Positions 42,971 to 52,421 of a stretch of DNA of 64,000 nucleotides are shown here, in pieces. A program made the translations under genes and the position numbers. Origin of the DNA: Nonomuraea jabiensis (GTDB lineage: Bacteria; Actinomycetota; Actinomycetes; Streptosporangiales; Streptosporangiaceae); the NCBI RefSeq assembly GCF_014204795.1, contig NZ_JACHMB010000001.1, forward strand, positions 4,216,001-4,280,000, in the 5' to 3' direction. Each line of letters starts with the position of its first letter. Position 1 is the stretch's first letter. The notes under the pieces were generated by a model that was not told the DNA's origin, ran no database searches, and saw only the letters and a list, made by a program, of their open reading frames with translations.

Positions 42971-43463
42971 ATTGCGAGTGAAACACGCATTCTTCTCAAA
43001 TGCAGCCCTCGCTGAAGTGTGATGACCATGACAGAAGGTGACAGGATTCGGAATCGCTGACCACGTTTGAACTGGGAGCATCGGGTCATGATCTACTGAT
43101 CCGTTGTGACCATTTCCGGATCACCTGAACGTTCACTGGCCGTGACCACCTGGGGTTACGGACATGCGCACAGGAACTTTTGGAGTATCTGTCACCGCGA
43201 ACTTGCGCGAGGGCGATAAAGTCGAAGCATCGCCATCGGGCTCACGGCCGACCGCTGTGCTCCCGGGCTGCAGCGGCGCTCGCGACTGACGAACGCAAGG
43301 CCCATGCTGACGATCTCGCGCACCCCGACCAGAGGGTGTGCTTTTTGGTTCGCCGAGTGTGCCGCTCCACCGGGAGGCCACGGCGGGATGACGAGCTTTC
43401 ACAGCGGATGAGCCGCGGTGGTCAGACATATTGGTGCGCGCGGCATGGACGGGACGGTGACAT
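42971..43463. other. Divergent intergenic region without a recognised gene
   Basis: About 490 bases between the PGM1-like ligase and the M20 peptidase genes. The ligase-proximal part is relatively A+T-rich and should hold its promoter. TGAACGTTCA (43126-43135) is a perfect 10-bp palindrome. ORFs crossing the region are low-complexity shadows. I looked for a small precursor-peptide gene and found none with a convincing ribosome site. Confidence 0.5.
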
Positions 43464-44690
43464 ATGCGGGGACGTGAGCTTCGGGGGGAACTCGACGCGT
43501 TCCTGGCGGAGACCGAGCAGGATCTCGTGGCGTTCCGCCGCGACCTCCACATGCACCCTGAGTTGGCCTTCGCGGAATATCGCACGACGCAGCGGATCGC
43601 CGAGCGGCTCACCGCCGCCGGGTTGACCCCCTCGGTGCTCCCGCGCGGCACCGGGCTGATCTGCGAGGTCGGCAGCGGCGACGGCCCGACCATCGCGCTC
43701 CGCGCCGACATCGACGCGCTGCCGCTGCAGGACGAGAAGGACGTGCCCTACCGCTCCACGGTGGCGGGCGTCTGCCACGCGTGCGGCCATGACGTGCACA
43801 CCACGGTGCTGCTCGGCACCTCGCTCTTCCTCGCCCAGCAGGCCGCCGCCGGGCTGCTGCCCGGCCGGGTGCGCCTGATCTTCCAGCCCGCCGAGGAGCT
43901 GCCCGGCGGCGCGCTCGAGGTCATGGCCCAGGGCGGCATCAGCGGCGTCGACCGCATCTTCGGCCTCCACTGCGACCCGCGCGTGGACGTCGGCCAGGTC
44001 GGGCTCAAGGCCGGCCCCATCACCTCGGCCTGCGACAAGCTGGTCGTCAGGGTGTCGGGCCCCGGCGGGCACACCGCCCGCCCCCACCTGACCGCCGACC
44101 TGGTCTTCGCGCTGGCCAAGATCCTCACCGAGCTGCCCGCCGCGCTGTCGCGCCGGGTCGACCCGCGCTCCTCGCTCAGCCTGGTCTGGGGCAAGGTCGA
44201 GGCCGGCACGGCGGCCAACGCGATCCCCGACGACGGCGTGGCCGCCGGGACGGTCCGCTGCCTCGACGAGGCCGCCTGGCACGCCGCGCCCGACCTGATC
44301 AAGTCGCTGCTGGAGTCGGTGGCCGGCGCCTACGGCGTGGAGGCCGAGATGGACTACACGCGCGGCGTGCCGCCGGTCGTCAACGACGAGGTCAGCGTCG
44401 AGATGCTCGCCGAGGCCGCCGAGCGCGTGCTGGGCGCGGGCGCGGTGGTCCCGACCCAGCAGTCGCTCGGCGGCGAGGACTTCGCCTGGTACCTCGAGTC
44501 GATCCCCGGCGCGTTCGCCCGCCTGGGCACGCGCTCGCCCGACGGCGTGACGTACGACATCCACCAGGGCACCTTCGACGTCGACGAGAAGGCGATCGCG
44601 ATGGGCGTGCGCGTCATGGCCGCCACGGCGCTGACCGCGCTGTGGGAGGTCGGCCCGCTCGACACGGTCACCACCACCGCGATGGCCTAG
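43464..44690 (+). CDS. M20-family metallopeptidase (amidohydrolase; IAA-amino acid hydrolase-like)
   Basis: 408 residues. Zinc ligands appear in the order typical of the M20D group: HACGHDVHT (Cys/His), EELPGG (catalytic Glu region), LHCDP (His) and a late His near YDIHQGTFDVDE. A dimerisation domain is inserted around residues 185-300. These enzymes hydrolyse N-acyl or aminoacyl amides, such as hippurate or IAA conjugates. No signal peptide, so cytoplasmic. ATG 43464 follows GGTGA. It converges with the X-Pro peptidase, leaving a 3-bp gap. Confidence 0.87.
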   Translation: MRGRELRGELDAFLAETEQDLVAFRRDLHMHPELAFAEYRTTQRIAERLTAAGLTPSVLPRGTGLICEVGSGDGPTIALRADIDALPLQDEKDVPYRSTVAGVCHACGHDVHTTVLLGTSLFLAQQAAAGLLPGRVRLIFQPAEELPGGALEVMAQGGISGVDRIFGLHCDPRVDVGQVGLKAGPITSACDKLVVRVSGPGGHTARPHLTADLVFALAKILTELPAALSRRVDPRSSLSLVWGKVEAGTAANAIPDDGVAAGTVRCLDEAAWHAAPDLIKSLLESVAGAYGVEAEMDYTRGVPPVVNDEVSVEMLAEAAERVLGAGAVVPTQQSLGGEDFAWYLESIPGAFARLGTRSPDGVTYDIHQGTFDVDEKAIAMGVRVMAATALTALWEVGPLDTVTTTAMA

Positions 44691-44693
44691 CTC

Positions 44694-46574
44694 CTACAGC
44701 AGCTTGCCGAGGACCACGGGCAGTCGCAGCGACGACTGCCCGGGCGAGACCGTGATCTTCGTGCCCGGCGGGTAGCGCAGGGTGTAGTCGAAGTCGGTCG
44801 AGATGATCACGAGGCCCAGCCGGTGGCCCTTCTTGAACAGGTAGTCCGTCGGCTGGAAGTCCCACGTGAAGGTGTACTCCTTGCCCGGGCGCAGGGCCTC
44901 GGTCCGGTCCGCGCGGTGCCGGTTGCGGACGTCCAGCCAGCCCCTGGTGACGATCTTGTACGGGGTGGTGGCGGTGCCGAGCGTCCTGAGCGTCGTGCAG
45001 CCCGTGTCACCCGGGACGCCCTCGCCGTAGCAGTAGGACTGGCCGGTCGAGACCAGGGAGCCGTTGGCGCGGACGTCCGTGCCGTAGTCCACCAGCAGGG
45101 CCGTCAGGTACGGCGAGGCGCCGTCCTCCAGCGAGGCCCGCACCGACACCGTCGGCGTGCCGGAGATCCGCACGTCAGCGGGCAGGTCGCCGGTCACGTA
45201 CGCCAGCCGGTTCGGGTCGGAGCCCGTGGCCTCCACCAGCTGCTCGGCCGTCCTGGCCTTCTGGTCCACGAACGACTCCCTGGCCGAGCGCGGGCTGGGC
45301 AGCGGGCCCAGTTTCGAGCCCGAGCCCAGCCAGAGCGGCACCGTGGCCGCGCCCGGCAGCGGCCACGAGGCGTGCCGGTTCCACTGGCCGGGTGCGATCT
45401 CCACGTCGGCCTGCGGCTCGCGCATGATGCCCGAGTCGATCCCGTACAGCCAGTAGTCGAACCAGCCGTGCAGCTGGCGCAGCCACTCGACCGTGCGCAG
45501 GCTGAAGGGGTTCATGTGGGTGCCCTGGTGGAGCCAGATCTTGCGTGGCACGTGCCGCTTGGCCAGGGCGTACCACCACTGGGCGAACTGCTTGGTCTTG
45601 ACGTTCCAGTCGTTGAGCCCGTGCACGAGGAAGACGCTGGCCTTGACCTTGCCGACGTCGTTCAGGTAGTTGCGGGCGTCCCACATGGGGCTGTAGTCGC
45701 CGGTGATCCGGTCCTGGGCCGTGGTGATCCCGTCGATCAGGGCTCCGCAGGCGGCCTGGCCGTCCTGCCTGGTCAGCACGTACTTGGCGAGCACGTCCAG
45801 GTCCTCGCCCTGGAAGCCGCCGGGCGCGAGCACGCCGCCGTTGGCGCGGTAGTAGTCGTACCAGCTGGAGATCGAGGCGATCGGCACGATGGTCTTCAGG
45901 CCCTCGACGCCGGTCGTGGCGACCGCGTTGGGCAGCGTGCCGTTGTACGAGACGCCGATCATGCCGACCTTGCCCGTCGACCAGGTGGCCTCGACCGGGT
46001 CGCCGCCGGCGTCGAAGCCCTTGGCGCGGCCGTTCAGCCAGTCGATCGCGGCCTTCGGGCCGGCCGTCTCGTTGCGGTCGCCGGAGGTGGGGCAGCCGGT
46101 GGCGCGGCCGCTGCCGAGGTTCTCCACCAGCGCGATGGCGTACCCGCGGGGCAGGAAGTAGTTGTCGTAGTAGCCGTCGAAGGGCTCGGCGGCCAGCTTG
46201 TTCCTGGCCGCGGTGAGGGCGGGCAGCGGGTTGCCGCCGGCGTCCACGTCCACGGGGTGGTTGGGGACGTCGTTGCCGCCGGCGTAGTACGGGCTGGCCT
46301 CCATGATGACCGGGACCTTCAGCCCCTGGTCGGTCTCCTTGGGGCGCAGGATGTCGACGGCGACCCGGTCGGGCTTGCCGTCGTTGTCGCTGTCGGTGCC
46401 CTCGACCTCGACGAACACCGTCTGCTTGACGGCGTCCGCGCGGGAGAAGACGGGCTGGGTGGCGTTGTTCTCGATCTTGATGGCCGGTGTGTCGGCCGTC
46501 GCGGGCGTGTTTCCACTCAGGGCCACGACGAGCAGTGTGGCCAGGGGCACTGTCAGGGCCTTCCAAGGATGCAT
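44694..46574 (-). CDS. Secreted Xaa-Pro dipeptidyl-peptidase-like hydrolase (S15/CocE)
   Basis: 626 residues from ATG 46574, where GGAG stands 6-7 nt ahead. A Sec signal (LTVPLATLLVVALSG) is cut near TPATA. The alpha/beta-hydrolase core has the nucleophile Ser in GMIGVSYNGT, an Asp in LVHGLNDWNV and a His in QGTHMNP. A C-terminal jelly-roll domain (about 430-626) completes the S15 plan. It removes X-Pro dipeptides from extracellular peptides. The acidic insert GTDSDNDGKPDRV resembles a calcium-binding loop. Confidence 0.88.
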   Translation of the reverse strand: MHPWKALTVPLATLLVVALSGNTPATADTPAIKIENNATQPVFSRADAVKQTVFVEVEGTDSDNDGKPDRVAVDILRPKETDQGLKVPVIMEASPYYAGGNDVPNHPVDVDAGGNPLPALTAARNKLAAEPFDGYYDNYFLPRGYAIALVENLGSGRATGCPTSGDRNETAGPKAAIDWLNGRAKGFDAGGDPVEATWSTGKVGMIGVSYNGTLPNAVATTGVEGLKTIVPIASISSWYDYYRANGGVLAPGGFQGEDLDVLAKYVLTRQDGQAACGALIDGITTAQDRITGDYSPMWDARNYLNDVGKVKASVFLVHGLNDWNVKTKQFAQWWYALAKRHVPRKIWLHQGTHMNPFSLRTVEWLRQLHGWFDYWLYGIDSGIMREPQADVEIAPGQWNRHASWPLPGAATVPLWLGSGSKLGPLPSPRSARESFVDQKARTAEQLVEATGSDPNRLAYVTGDLPADVRISGTPTVSVRASLEDGASPYLTALLVDYGTDVRANGSLVSTGQSYCYGEGVPGDTGCTTLRTLGTATTPYKIVTRGWLDVRNRHRADRTEALRPGKEYTFTWDFQPTDYLFKKGHRLGLVIISTDFDYTLRYPPGTKITVSPGQSSLRLPVVLGKLL

Positions 46575-46865
46575 ACGGGGCTCCGAGATCAGGTTTCCAC
46601 CGTCTGTCGGAATCTCCGTCATGATCCGCGCCGGCACAAGGGGTCAAATTTGGGGAAAACCTTCCGTGTATCGTGGATTGCTCCCGATTCGTCCCTCAGG
46701 TCACGGACGCGAGTGATGTCGATAACGGAGCGGTTGCGACCCTGTGTGCTGGTTTGGTTCGCCCTGGTCAAGCAACTATCTTCCGTGCAGGTGCCGTACG
46801 TGCTTCGCGCGTGCGATGAAGTATCGACAGCGGCGAAGACGACGGGGAAAGGGAAGGGAGTCGCC

Positions 46866-47936
46866 TTGCTCGGCAAGCGATTCAACAGGATGGCGATCGG
46901 CTCGGTAGCCGGGGTCATGCTCATGGCAGCGGCCGCCTGTGGCGGCAGCGGCGGGGGGACCACGGCCAGCGAGGCGTCGAGCGGCGCCGACCCGAGCAGT
47001 GCGGCGTCGAAGGGCGCACTCAAGGTCGGACTGGCGTTCGACGTCGGCGGTCGGGGTGACAAGTCCTTCAACGACGCGGCCTACGCCGGTCTGGAGAAGG
47101 CCAAGACGGATCTCGGCGCGGACATCAAGGAGCTGAGCCCGTCGGCCGACGGCTCCAACCGCGGCGACCTGCTGCGCCAGCTCGCCGACGCGGGTTACAA
47201 CCCGATCATCGGCGTCGGCTTCGCGTACGGCGACGACATCAAGAAGACGGCGGCCGAGTACCCCGACATCCAGTTCGCGGTGGTCGACTCCGCCTCCAAC
47301 GGGCCCAACGTGACCGGCCTGCTGTTCGCCGAGGAGCAGGGCTCCTACCTGGCGGGCGTCGCGGCGGCCACCAAGTCCAAGTCCAACCACGTGGGCTTCG
47401 TCGGCGGCGTCGAGAACGACCTGATCAAGAAGTTCGAGGCGGGCTTCGTGGCCGGCGTGAAGTCGGTCAAGTCAGACGCCAAGATCGACATCAAGTACCT
47501 CACCCCCGACGGTGACTTCTCCGGCTTCAAGGCCCCCGACAAGGGCAAGGTCGCGGCCGAGAAGATGTACCAGGACGGCGCCGACATCGTCTACCACGCC
47601 TCCGGCGACTCGGGCCTGGGCGTGTTCCAGGCGGCGGCCGCGGCCAAGAAGAAGGCCATCGGCGTCGACTCCGACCAGCGCCAGACGGTCAAGGAGACCG
47701 ACCTGCAGAGCGTCATCATGACCTCGATGCTCAAGCGCGTCGACGTCGGCGTGTTCGAGTTCGTCAAGGCCTTCCAGGGCGGCGCCAAGGGCGGCTCCAA
47801 CATCACGTACGACCTCAAGGTCGACGGCGTGGGCCTGTCCACCACCGGCGGCGAGATCGACGACATCAAGGACAAGCTCGACGCGGCCAAGAAGGACATC
47901 GTCGACGGCAAAATCACGGTTCCGTCGAAGCCGTAA
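46866..47936 (+). CDS. BMP-family nucleoside-binding lipoprotein of an ABC transporter
   Basis: 356 residues from TTG 46866, with GGGAG 6 nt ahead. The signal IGSVAGVMLMAAAAC is a lipoprotein type, anchoring the protein outside. The mature part is a BMP/PnrA-type periplasmic-binding fold (GLAFDVGGRGDKSFND ... FVGGVENDLIKKFEAGF ... DIVYHASGDSGLGVF) that captures nucleosides. It is the first gene of the transporter operon. A hairpin follows before the ATPase gene, which would keep binding-protein mRNA in excess. The upstream 290 bases must hold the promoter. Confidence 0.92.
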   Translation: MLGKRFNRMAIGSVAGVMLMAAAACGGSGGGTTASEASSGADPSSAASKGALKVGLAFDVGGRGDKSFNDAAYAGLEKAKTDLGADIKELSPSADGSNRGDLLRQLADAGYNPIIGVGFAYGDDIKKTAAEYPDIQFAVVDSASNGPNVTGLLFAEEQGSYLAGVAAATKSKSNHVGFVGGVENDLIKKFEAGFVAGVKSVKSDAKIDIKYLTPDGDFSGFKAPDKGKVAAEKMYQDGADIVYHASGDSGLGVFQAAAAAKKKAIGVDSDQRQTVKETDLQSVIMTSMLKRVDVGVFEFVKAFQGGAKGGSNITYDLKVDGVGLSTTGGEIDDIKDKLDAAKKDIVDGKITVPSKP

Positions 47937-47958
47937 TCGGGGTAGGAGTGACAGCTGA

Positions 47959-47983
47959 GGGCCCGGAGTCCCCACTTCGGGCC
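47959..47983 (+). terminator. Intra-operon hairpin between the binding protein and ATPase genes
   Basis: GGCCCG and CGGGCC form a 6-bp stem with a 12-nt loop, followed by TTCTGTC. It lies 23 bp after the BMP stop and 38 bp before the ATPase start. A leaky terminator or mRNA stabiliser is the likely role. Confidence 0.5.
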
Positions 47984-48020
47984 TTCTGTCTATCCCCCGC
48001 CCCCCGCTAGGAGAGGCGAA

Positions 48021-49607
48021 ATGAGTGCTGACACCCTGGCCACGGCGAAACCCGCTGTAGAGCTGGAGGGCATCACCAAGCGTTTCCCCGGTGTCGTCGC
48101 GAACCATGACATCCGCATCACCGTCGAACCAGGGACGGTGCACGCCATCGTCGGGGAGAACGGCGCGGGCAAGTCAACGCTGATGAAGATCCTGTACGGC
48201 ATGCAGAAGCCGGACGAGGGCACCATCAGGATCAACGGCGCCGAGGTCAGCTTCCGTACGCCGAGCGACGCCATCGACGTCGGCATCGGCATGGTCCACC
48301 AGCACTTCATGCTGGCCGACAACCTCACCGTGCTGGAGAACATCGTCCTCGGGGCCGAGCCGAAGAAGGCCGGCATGCTCGACACGGCCTCCGCCCGGAA
48401 ACGCATAACCGAGCTGGCCGAGAGCCACGGCCTGCGGGTCGACCCGGACAAGCTCGTGGAGGACCTCGGCGTCGGCGACCGCCAGCGCGTCGAGATCCTC
48501 AAGGTCCTCTACCGGGGCGCGCGCATCCTCATCCTCGACGAGCCGACGGCCGTGCTCGTGCCGCAGGAGGTCGAGGAGCTCTTCCAGAACCTGCGCGAGC
48601 TCAAGGCCGAGGGCCTGACCGTCATCTTCATCTCCCACAAGCTCGACGAGGTGCTCGGCATCGCCGACGCGATCACCGTGATCCGGCGCGGCACCACGGT
48701 CGCGAGCGTGGACCCCGGCGACGTCACGGCGCGCCAGCTCGCCGAGCTGATGGTCGGCAGCGAGCTGCCCACGCCCGAGACCCGCGAGTCCACGGTCACC
48801 GACGTCGTGACGCTGCGGGTCGCCCAGGTCACCATGGAGGCCGACGGCTACCACGCCGCCGCCGACCCGGCCAAGCTGCGCGAAGAAGGCAAGCGGCTGC
48901 TTCTCGACGACGTGTCGTTCGAGATCCACCGGGGCGAGATCCTCGGCATCGCCGGGGTCGAGGGCAACGGCCAGTCCGAGCTGATCGAGGCGATCATGGG
49001 CATCCGGCCCGCGCACGGCAGCATCGAGCTGGACGGCCAGGACATCAGCCAGTGGTCCACGCTCAGGCGCAGAGAGTCCGGCATCGGCTACATCCCGGAG
49101 GACCGGCACCGGCAGGGGCTGCTGCTGGAGGCCTCGCTGTGGGAGAACCGCGTGCTCGGCCACCAGACCAGGAAGCCGGCGCGCAGCGGCATCTGGATCA
49201 ACCGGCGGGCCGCCAAGGCCGACACCGAGCGCATCGTCAAGGACTACGACGTACGCACGCCCAGCGTCGACACCCTGGCCCTGGCCCTGTCGGGCGGCAA
49301 CCAGCAGAAGCTGATCGTGGGCCGCGAGATGAGCGGCGAGCCGAGGTTCCTCATCGCCGCTCACCCCACCAGAGGCGTGGACATCGGCGCGCAGGCCGCC
49401 ATCTGGGACCACCTGCGCAACGCCAGGGCCGCCGGGCTGGCCGTGCTGCTCATCTCCGCCGACCTCGACGAGCTGATCGGCCTGTCCGACACGCTCCGGG
49501 TGATCTACCGCGGGCGGCTCGTGGCCACGCTCGACCCTTCCGACATCACGCCCGAGCGGCTGGGCGGCTACATGACCGGCGCCATCGCCGGCAACGAGGA
49601 GACGTGA
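48021..49607 (+). CDS. ABC transporter double ATPase (nucleoside/simple-sugar type)
   Basis: 528 residues with two tandem ATPase halves, as in RbsA/YufO-type importers. The first half has a good Walker A (VGENGAGKST) and Walker B (ILILDEPTAVL). In the second the Walker A is degenerate (GVEGNGQSE), with signature SGGNQQK and a modified Walker B (FLIAAHPTRGVD). This asymmetry is normal for the family. ATG 48021 has AGGAGAGG ahead. It energises the two permeases that follow, with which it overlaps (TGATG). Confidence 0.94.
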   Translation: MSADTLATAKPAVELEGITKRFPGVVANHDIRITVEPGTVHAIVGENGAGKSTLMKILYGMQKPDEGTIRINGAEVSFRTPSDAIDVGIGMVHQHFMLADNLTVLENIVLGAEPKKAGMLDTASARKRITELAESHGLRVDPDKLVEDLGVGDRQRVEILKVLYRGARILILDEPTAVLVPQEVEELFQNLRELKAEGLTVIFISHKLDEVLGIADAITVIRRGTTVASVDPGDVTARQLAELMVGSELPTPETRESTVTDVVTLRVAQVTMEADGYHAAADPAKLREEGKRLLLDDVSFEIHRGEILGIAGVEGNGQSELIEAIMGIRPAHGSIELDGQDISQWSTLRRRESGIGYIPEDRHRQGLLLEASLWENRVLGHQTRKPARSGIWINRRAAKADTERIVKDYDVRTPSVDTLALALSGGNQQKLIVGREMSGEPRFLIAAHPTRGVDIGAQAAIWDHLRNARAAGLAVLLISADLDELIGLSDTLRVIYRGRLVATLDPSDITPERLGGYMTGAIAGNEET

Positions 49608-50749
49608 TGCCCGCCGGGCTCAACCGGGCGCTGCTCACCGTGGCGGGCGCCGCCGTCGCCATCATCCTCGCGATCGCGATCTCCAGCGTGGCGATCATCG
49701 CGGCGGGCGCCAGCCCGCTCGACGCGTTCGCCGCCTTCTTCGACTTCGGCCCTACCGCGCGGTCCGTCTCCAACGGCATCGCGACCTTCCTCAACCGGGC
49801 CGTCCCCCTGTTCATCGCCGGTCTCGCGGTCGCCGTCGGCTTCCGCATGAACCTCTTCAACATCGGCGTGGAGGGCCAGTACCGGCTCGCGGCCATCGTC
49901 GCCGCGTACGTGGGCTCGACCTTCGAGGCGCCGGCGCCGATCCAGATCGCGGTGATCATCGTGGTCGCCGCGGCCGTCGGCGGCCTCTACGCGCTGATCC
50001 CCGCGGTCATGAAGGTGACCAGGGGCGTGAACGAGGTCATCGCCACGATCATGCTGAACTACATCGCGATCAACCTGACCTCCTACCTCGTGCGCGGCCC
50101 CTTCGCGGGCCAGCGCGCCGCGGGCCAGCTCACCACGACCACGCCGCAGCTGCCCGAGTCGGCCATGTTCCCCAACCTGAACTTCCTGTTCGACGGGTTC
50201 GGCCTGCTCCCGCCCACGCGCGGCGGCGGCCTGTGGGGCTTCCTGCTCGTGGCGATCGTGCTCGGCGTGGTGATCTGGGTGGTGCTGGAGCGGACCAGGT
50301 TCGGCTTCAACGTCAAGGCCAGCGGCCTCAACGGCCCGGCCGCGCTCGCCTCCGGTGTGAACCCCAAGACGATGGTCATCGCGGCGATGGTGCTGTCCGG
50401 CGCGATCGCCGGGCTGATCGGCCTGCCCGAGATCCTCGGCGACAAGGGCGCGTTCAACTCCAACTTCACCGCCGGCCTGGGCTTCCTCGGCATCGCGGTG
50501 GCGCTGCTCGGCAGGAACAAGCCCGTCGGCATCGCGGTCGCCGCGCTGCTGTTCGCCTTCCTCGACCGGGCGCAGGGCGCGCTGCAGATCGCGAACGTCC
50601 CGCCGTCCGTCATCACGATCATCCAGGGCGTCATCGTCCTGCTGGTCGTCGTGGCCAACGAGGTGACGAACCGGCTCGCGCTCAGACTCGAGGAGCGCCG
50701 GGCCGCCCAGGAGCTCAGCAGCAAGACCCCGGTTGAGGTGGCAGCATGA
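49607..50749 (+). CDS. ABC transporter permease 1 (nucleoside type)
   Basis: 380 residues, about nine or ten membrane spans (LTVAGAAVAIILAIAISSVAII, AVPLFIAGLAVAVGFRMNLF ...). The segment RMNLFNIGVEGQYRLAAI is the BPD_transp_2 signature of nucleoside/branched permeases and GVNEVIATIMLNYIAI marks the nucleoside group. The start ATG shares bases with the ATPase stop, and its end overlaps the next permease by 4 bp (ATGA). It forms a heterodimeric channel with that protein. Confidence 0.93.
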   Translation: MPAGLNRALLTVAGAAVAIILAIAISSVAIIAAGASPLDAFAAFFDFGPTARSVSNGIATFLNRAVPLFIAGLAVAVGFRMNLFNIGVEGQYRLAAIVAAYVGSTFEAPAPIQIAVIIVVAAAVGGLYALIPAVMKVTRGVNEVIATIMLNYIAINLTSYLVRGPFAGQRAAGQLTTTTPQLPESAMFPNLNFLFDGFGLLPPTRGGGLWGFLLVAIVLGVVIWVVLERTRFGFNVKASGLNGPAALASGVNPKTMVIAAMVLSGAIAGLIGLPEILGDKGAFNSNFTAGLGFLGIAVALLGRNKPVGIAVAALLFAFLDRAQGALQIANVPPSVITIIQGVIVLLVVVANEVTNRLALRLEERRAAQELSSKTPVEVAA

Positions 50750-52026
50750 CCAGGCTAGGCAAGTACCACTTGGCGCTCGTCGCGGTCGCCGCGCTCATCC
50801 TGCTGATGTCCCTGGTACGCGTCGTGTCCGGCCAGAACGACATCACCTCGTCCGGCACGTTCTCCGCGGCCCTGCTGCTGGCGGTGCCGATCGGCCTGGC
50901 CGGCCTCGGCGGCCTGTGGGCCGAGCGGGCCGGCGTGGTCAACATCGGCCTCGAAGGCATGATGGTGCTCGGCACCTGGTTCGCCGGCTGGGCCGGATAC
51001 CAGTGGGGCGCGGTGGCCGCGCTGCTGGCCGGACTGCTCGGCGGCGCGCTCGGCGGCCTCATCCACGCCGTCGCGACCGTGACGTTCGGCGTCGACCACA
51101 TCATCAGCGGCGTCGCGATCAACCTGCTCGGCCCCGGCATCACCCGCTTCCTGTCCGAGGTGTTCTACAAGGAGGGCACCCACGCGGCGGAGGCGGGCGC
51201 GGGCATCACCAGCTCGCCGGCGCTCACCTCGCCCGCGCCGACGCCCAGCCTGCCGCTGCTCTCCGACGGGCCCGATCTCCTGGGCAAGCTGGAAGGGACC
51301 CACTGGTTCCTCCTCTCGGACCTCGCGGGCATCCTGCGCGGGCTCACGCACGAAGTGAACGTGCTGGTCATCCTGGCCGTCCTGCTGCTGCCCGTGACGT
51401 ACTTCGTGCTCTGGCACACCGCGTTCGGGCTGCGCCTGCGCTCGGCGGGCGAGAACCCGTGGGCGGCCGAGTCGCTGGGCGTGAACGTCTACCGGATCAA
51501 GTACCTCGCGGTCGTGATCTCCGGCGCGTTCGCCGGGCTCGGCGGCGTGTTCCTGGTCTTCGTCTCCACCAAGTACGTCGAGGGCCAGACGCAAGGGCGC
51601 GGCTTCATCGGCCTGGCCGCCATGATCTTCGGTAACTGGCGCCCCGGCGGGCTCGCCATCGGCGCCTCGCTGTTCGGCTACGCCGACGGTCTCCAGCTGC
51701 GCAGCAAGGGGGCGATCACCTCGTTCCTCCTGTTCGGCGCCGTGCTGCTGCTCGTCTACCTGATCATCAGGGTCCGCCGGATGCTGTCGCCCGACCGGCC
51801 CGCCGAGCTCGCGGCCAGGAGCGCCAGGGAATATACGCTGATGGCGGTCGCCGCCGCGGGCATGGTCGTGCTCTTCTGGCTCTGGCTGACCGTCGACCAG
51901 CTGCCGAGTGAGATCGTCTTCATCACACCACACGTGCTCACGCTGCTCGTGCTCCTGGTGGCTTCGCAGCGGCTGCGGATGCCCAAGGCCGACGGCGTGC
52001 GCTACCGCCGAGGGGAACAACATTGA
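50746..52026 (+). CDS. ABC transporter permease 2 (nucleoside type)
   Basis: 426 residues, longer than usual because of a central loop of about 50 residues (about 145-200, Ala/Pro/Thr-rich) and a C-terminal extension with two further spans (LMAVAAAGMVVLFWLWL and VFITPHVLTLLVLLVASQ). The conserved GLWAERAGVVNIGLEGMMVLG identifies the BPD_transp_2 family. It starts within the upstream permease stop and ends overlapping the cdd start (TTGA), so the operon is fully coupled. Confidence 0.92.
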   Translation: MTRLGKYHLALVAVAALILLMSLVRVVSGQNDITSSGTFSAALLLAVPIGLAGLGGLWAERAGVVNIGLEGMMVLGTWFAGWAGYQWGAVAALLAGLLGGALGGLIHAVATVTFGVDHIISGVAINLLGPGITRFLSEVFYKEGTHAAEAGAGITSSPALTSPAPTPSLPLLSDGPDLLGKLEGTHWFLLSDLAGILRGLTHEVNVLVILAVLLLPVTYFVLWHTAFGLRLRSAGENPWAAESLGVNVYRIKYLAVVISGAFAGLGGVFLVFVSTKYVEGQTQGRGFIGLAAMIFGNWRPGGLAIGASLFGYADGLQLRSKGAITSFLLFGAVLLLVYLIIRVRRMLSPDRPAELAARSAREYTLMAVAAAGMVVLFWLWLTVDQLPSEIVFITPHVLTLLVLLVASQRLRMPKADGVRYRRGEQH

Positions 52027-52421
52027 GCACCATCGACTGGGACGGGCTGCGTTTCGAGGCCGCGGAGGCCATGCGGAACGCGTACGCGCCGTACTCGAAG
52101 TTCCCCGTGGGGGCGGCGGCGCTGGTGGCCGACGGGCGGGTCGTCACGGGCTGCAACGTCGAGAACGCCTCCTACGGCGTGGGCCTGTGCGCCGAGTGCG
52201 GCCTGGTGTCGGCGCTGCAGGCGTCGGGCGGCGGCCGCCTGGTGGCCTTCACCTGCGTGGACGGGCACGGTGAGCTGCTGATGCCGTGCGGGCGCTGCCG
52301 CCAGCTGCTGTACGAGTTCGGCGGCGAGGACTTGCTGGTCGAGACCGTGGACGGGCCGAAGCGGATGGCGGAGATCCTGCCGTACGCGTTCGGCCCCCAG
52401 GACCTGAGCCGGAGCGCCTGA
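52023..52421 (+). CDS. cdd: Cytidine deaminase
   Basis: Converts (deoxy)cytidine to (deoxy)uridine. The 132-residue homotetrameric-type enzyme carries the zinc site: CNVENASYG, the first Cys with catalytic Glu in GLCAEC, and the Cys pair in PCGRCRQLLYEF. The start is TTG 52023, overlapping the permease stop; AGGGGAA stands 6 nt ahead and supports it. It follows the nucleoside importer and precedes thymidine phosphorylase, so imported pyrimidine nucleosides are processed immediately. Confidence 0.93.
   Translation: MSTIDWDGLRFEAAEAMRNAYAPYSKFPVGAAALVADGRVVTGCNVENASYGVGLCAECGLVSALQASGGGRLVAFTCVDGHGELLMPCGRCRQLLYEFGGEDLLVETVDGPKRMAEILPYAFGPQDLSRSA

Noticed and set aside
43180..43626. Plus-strand ORF in the gap before the M20 peptidase
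   Set aside because: Arg/His/Ala-rich composition, no ribosome site, and it overlaps the peptidase start in another frame; not a credible precursor peptide.
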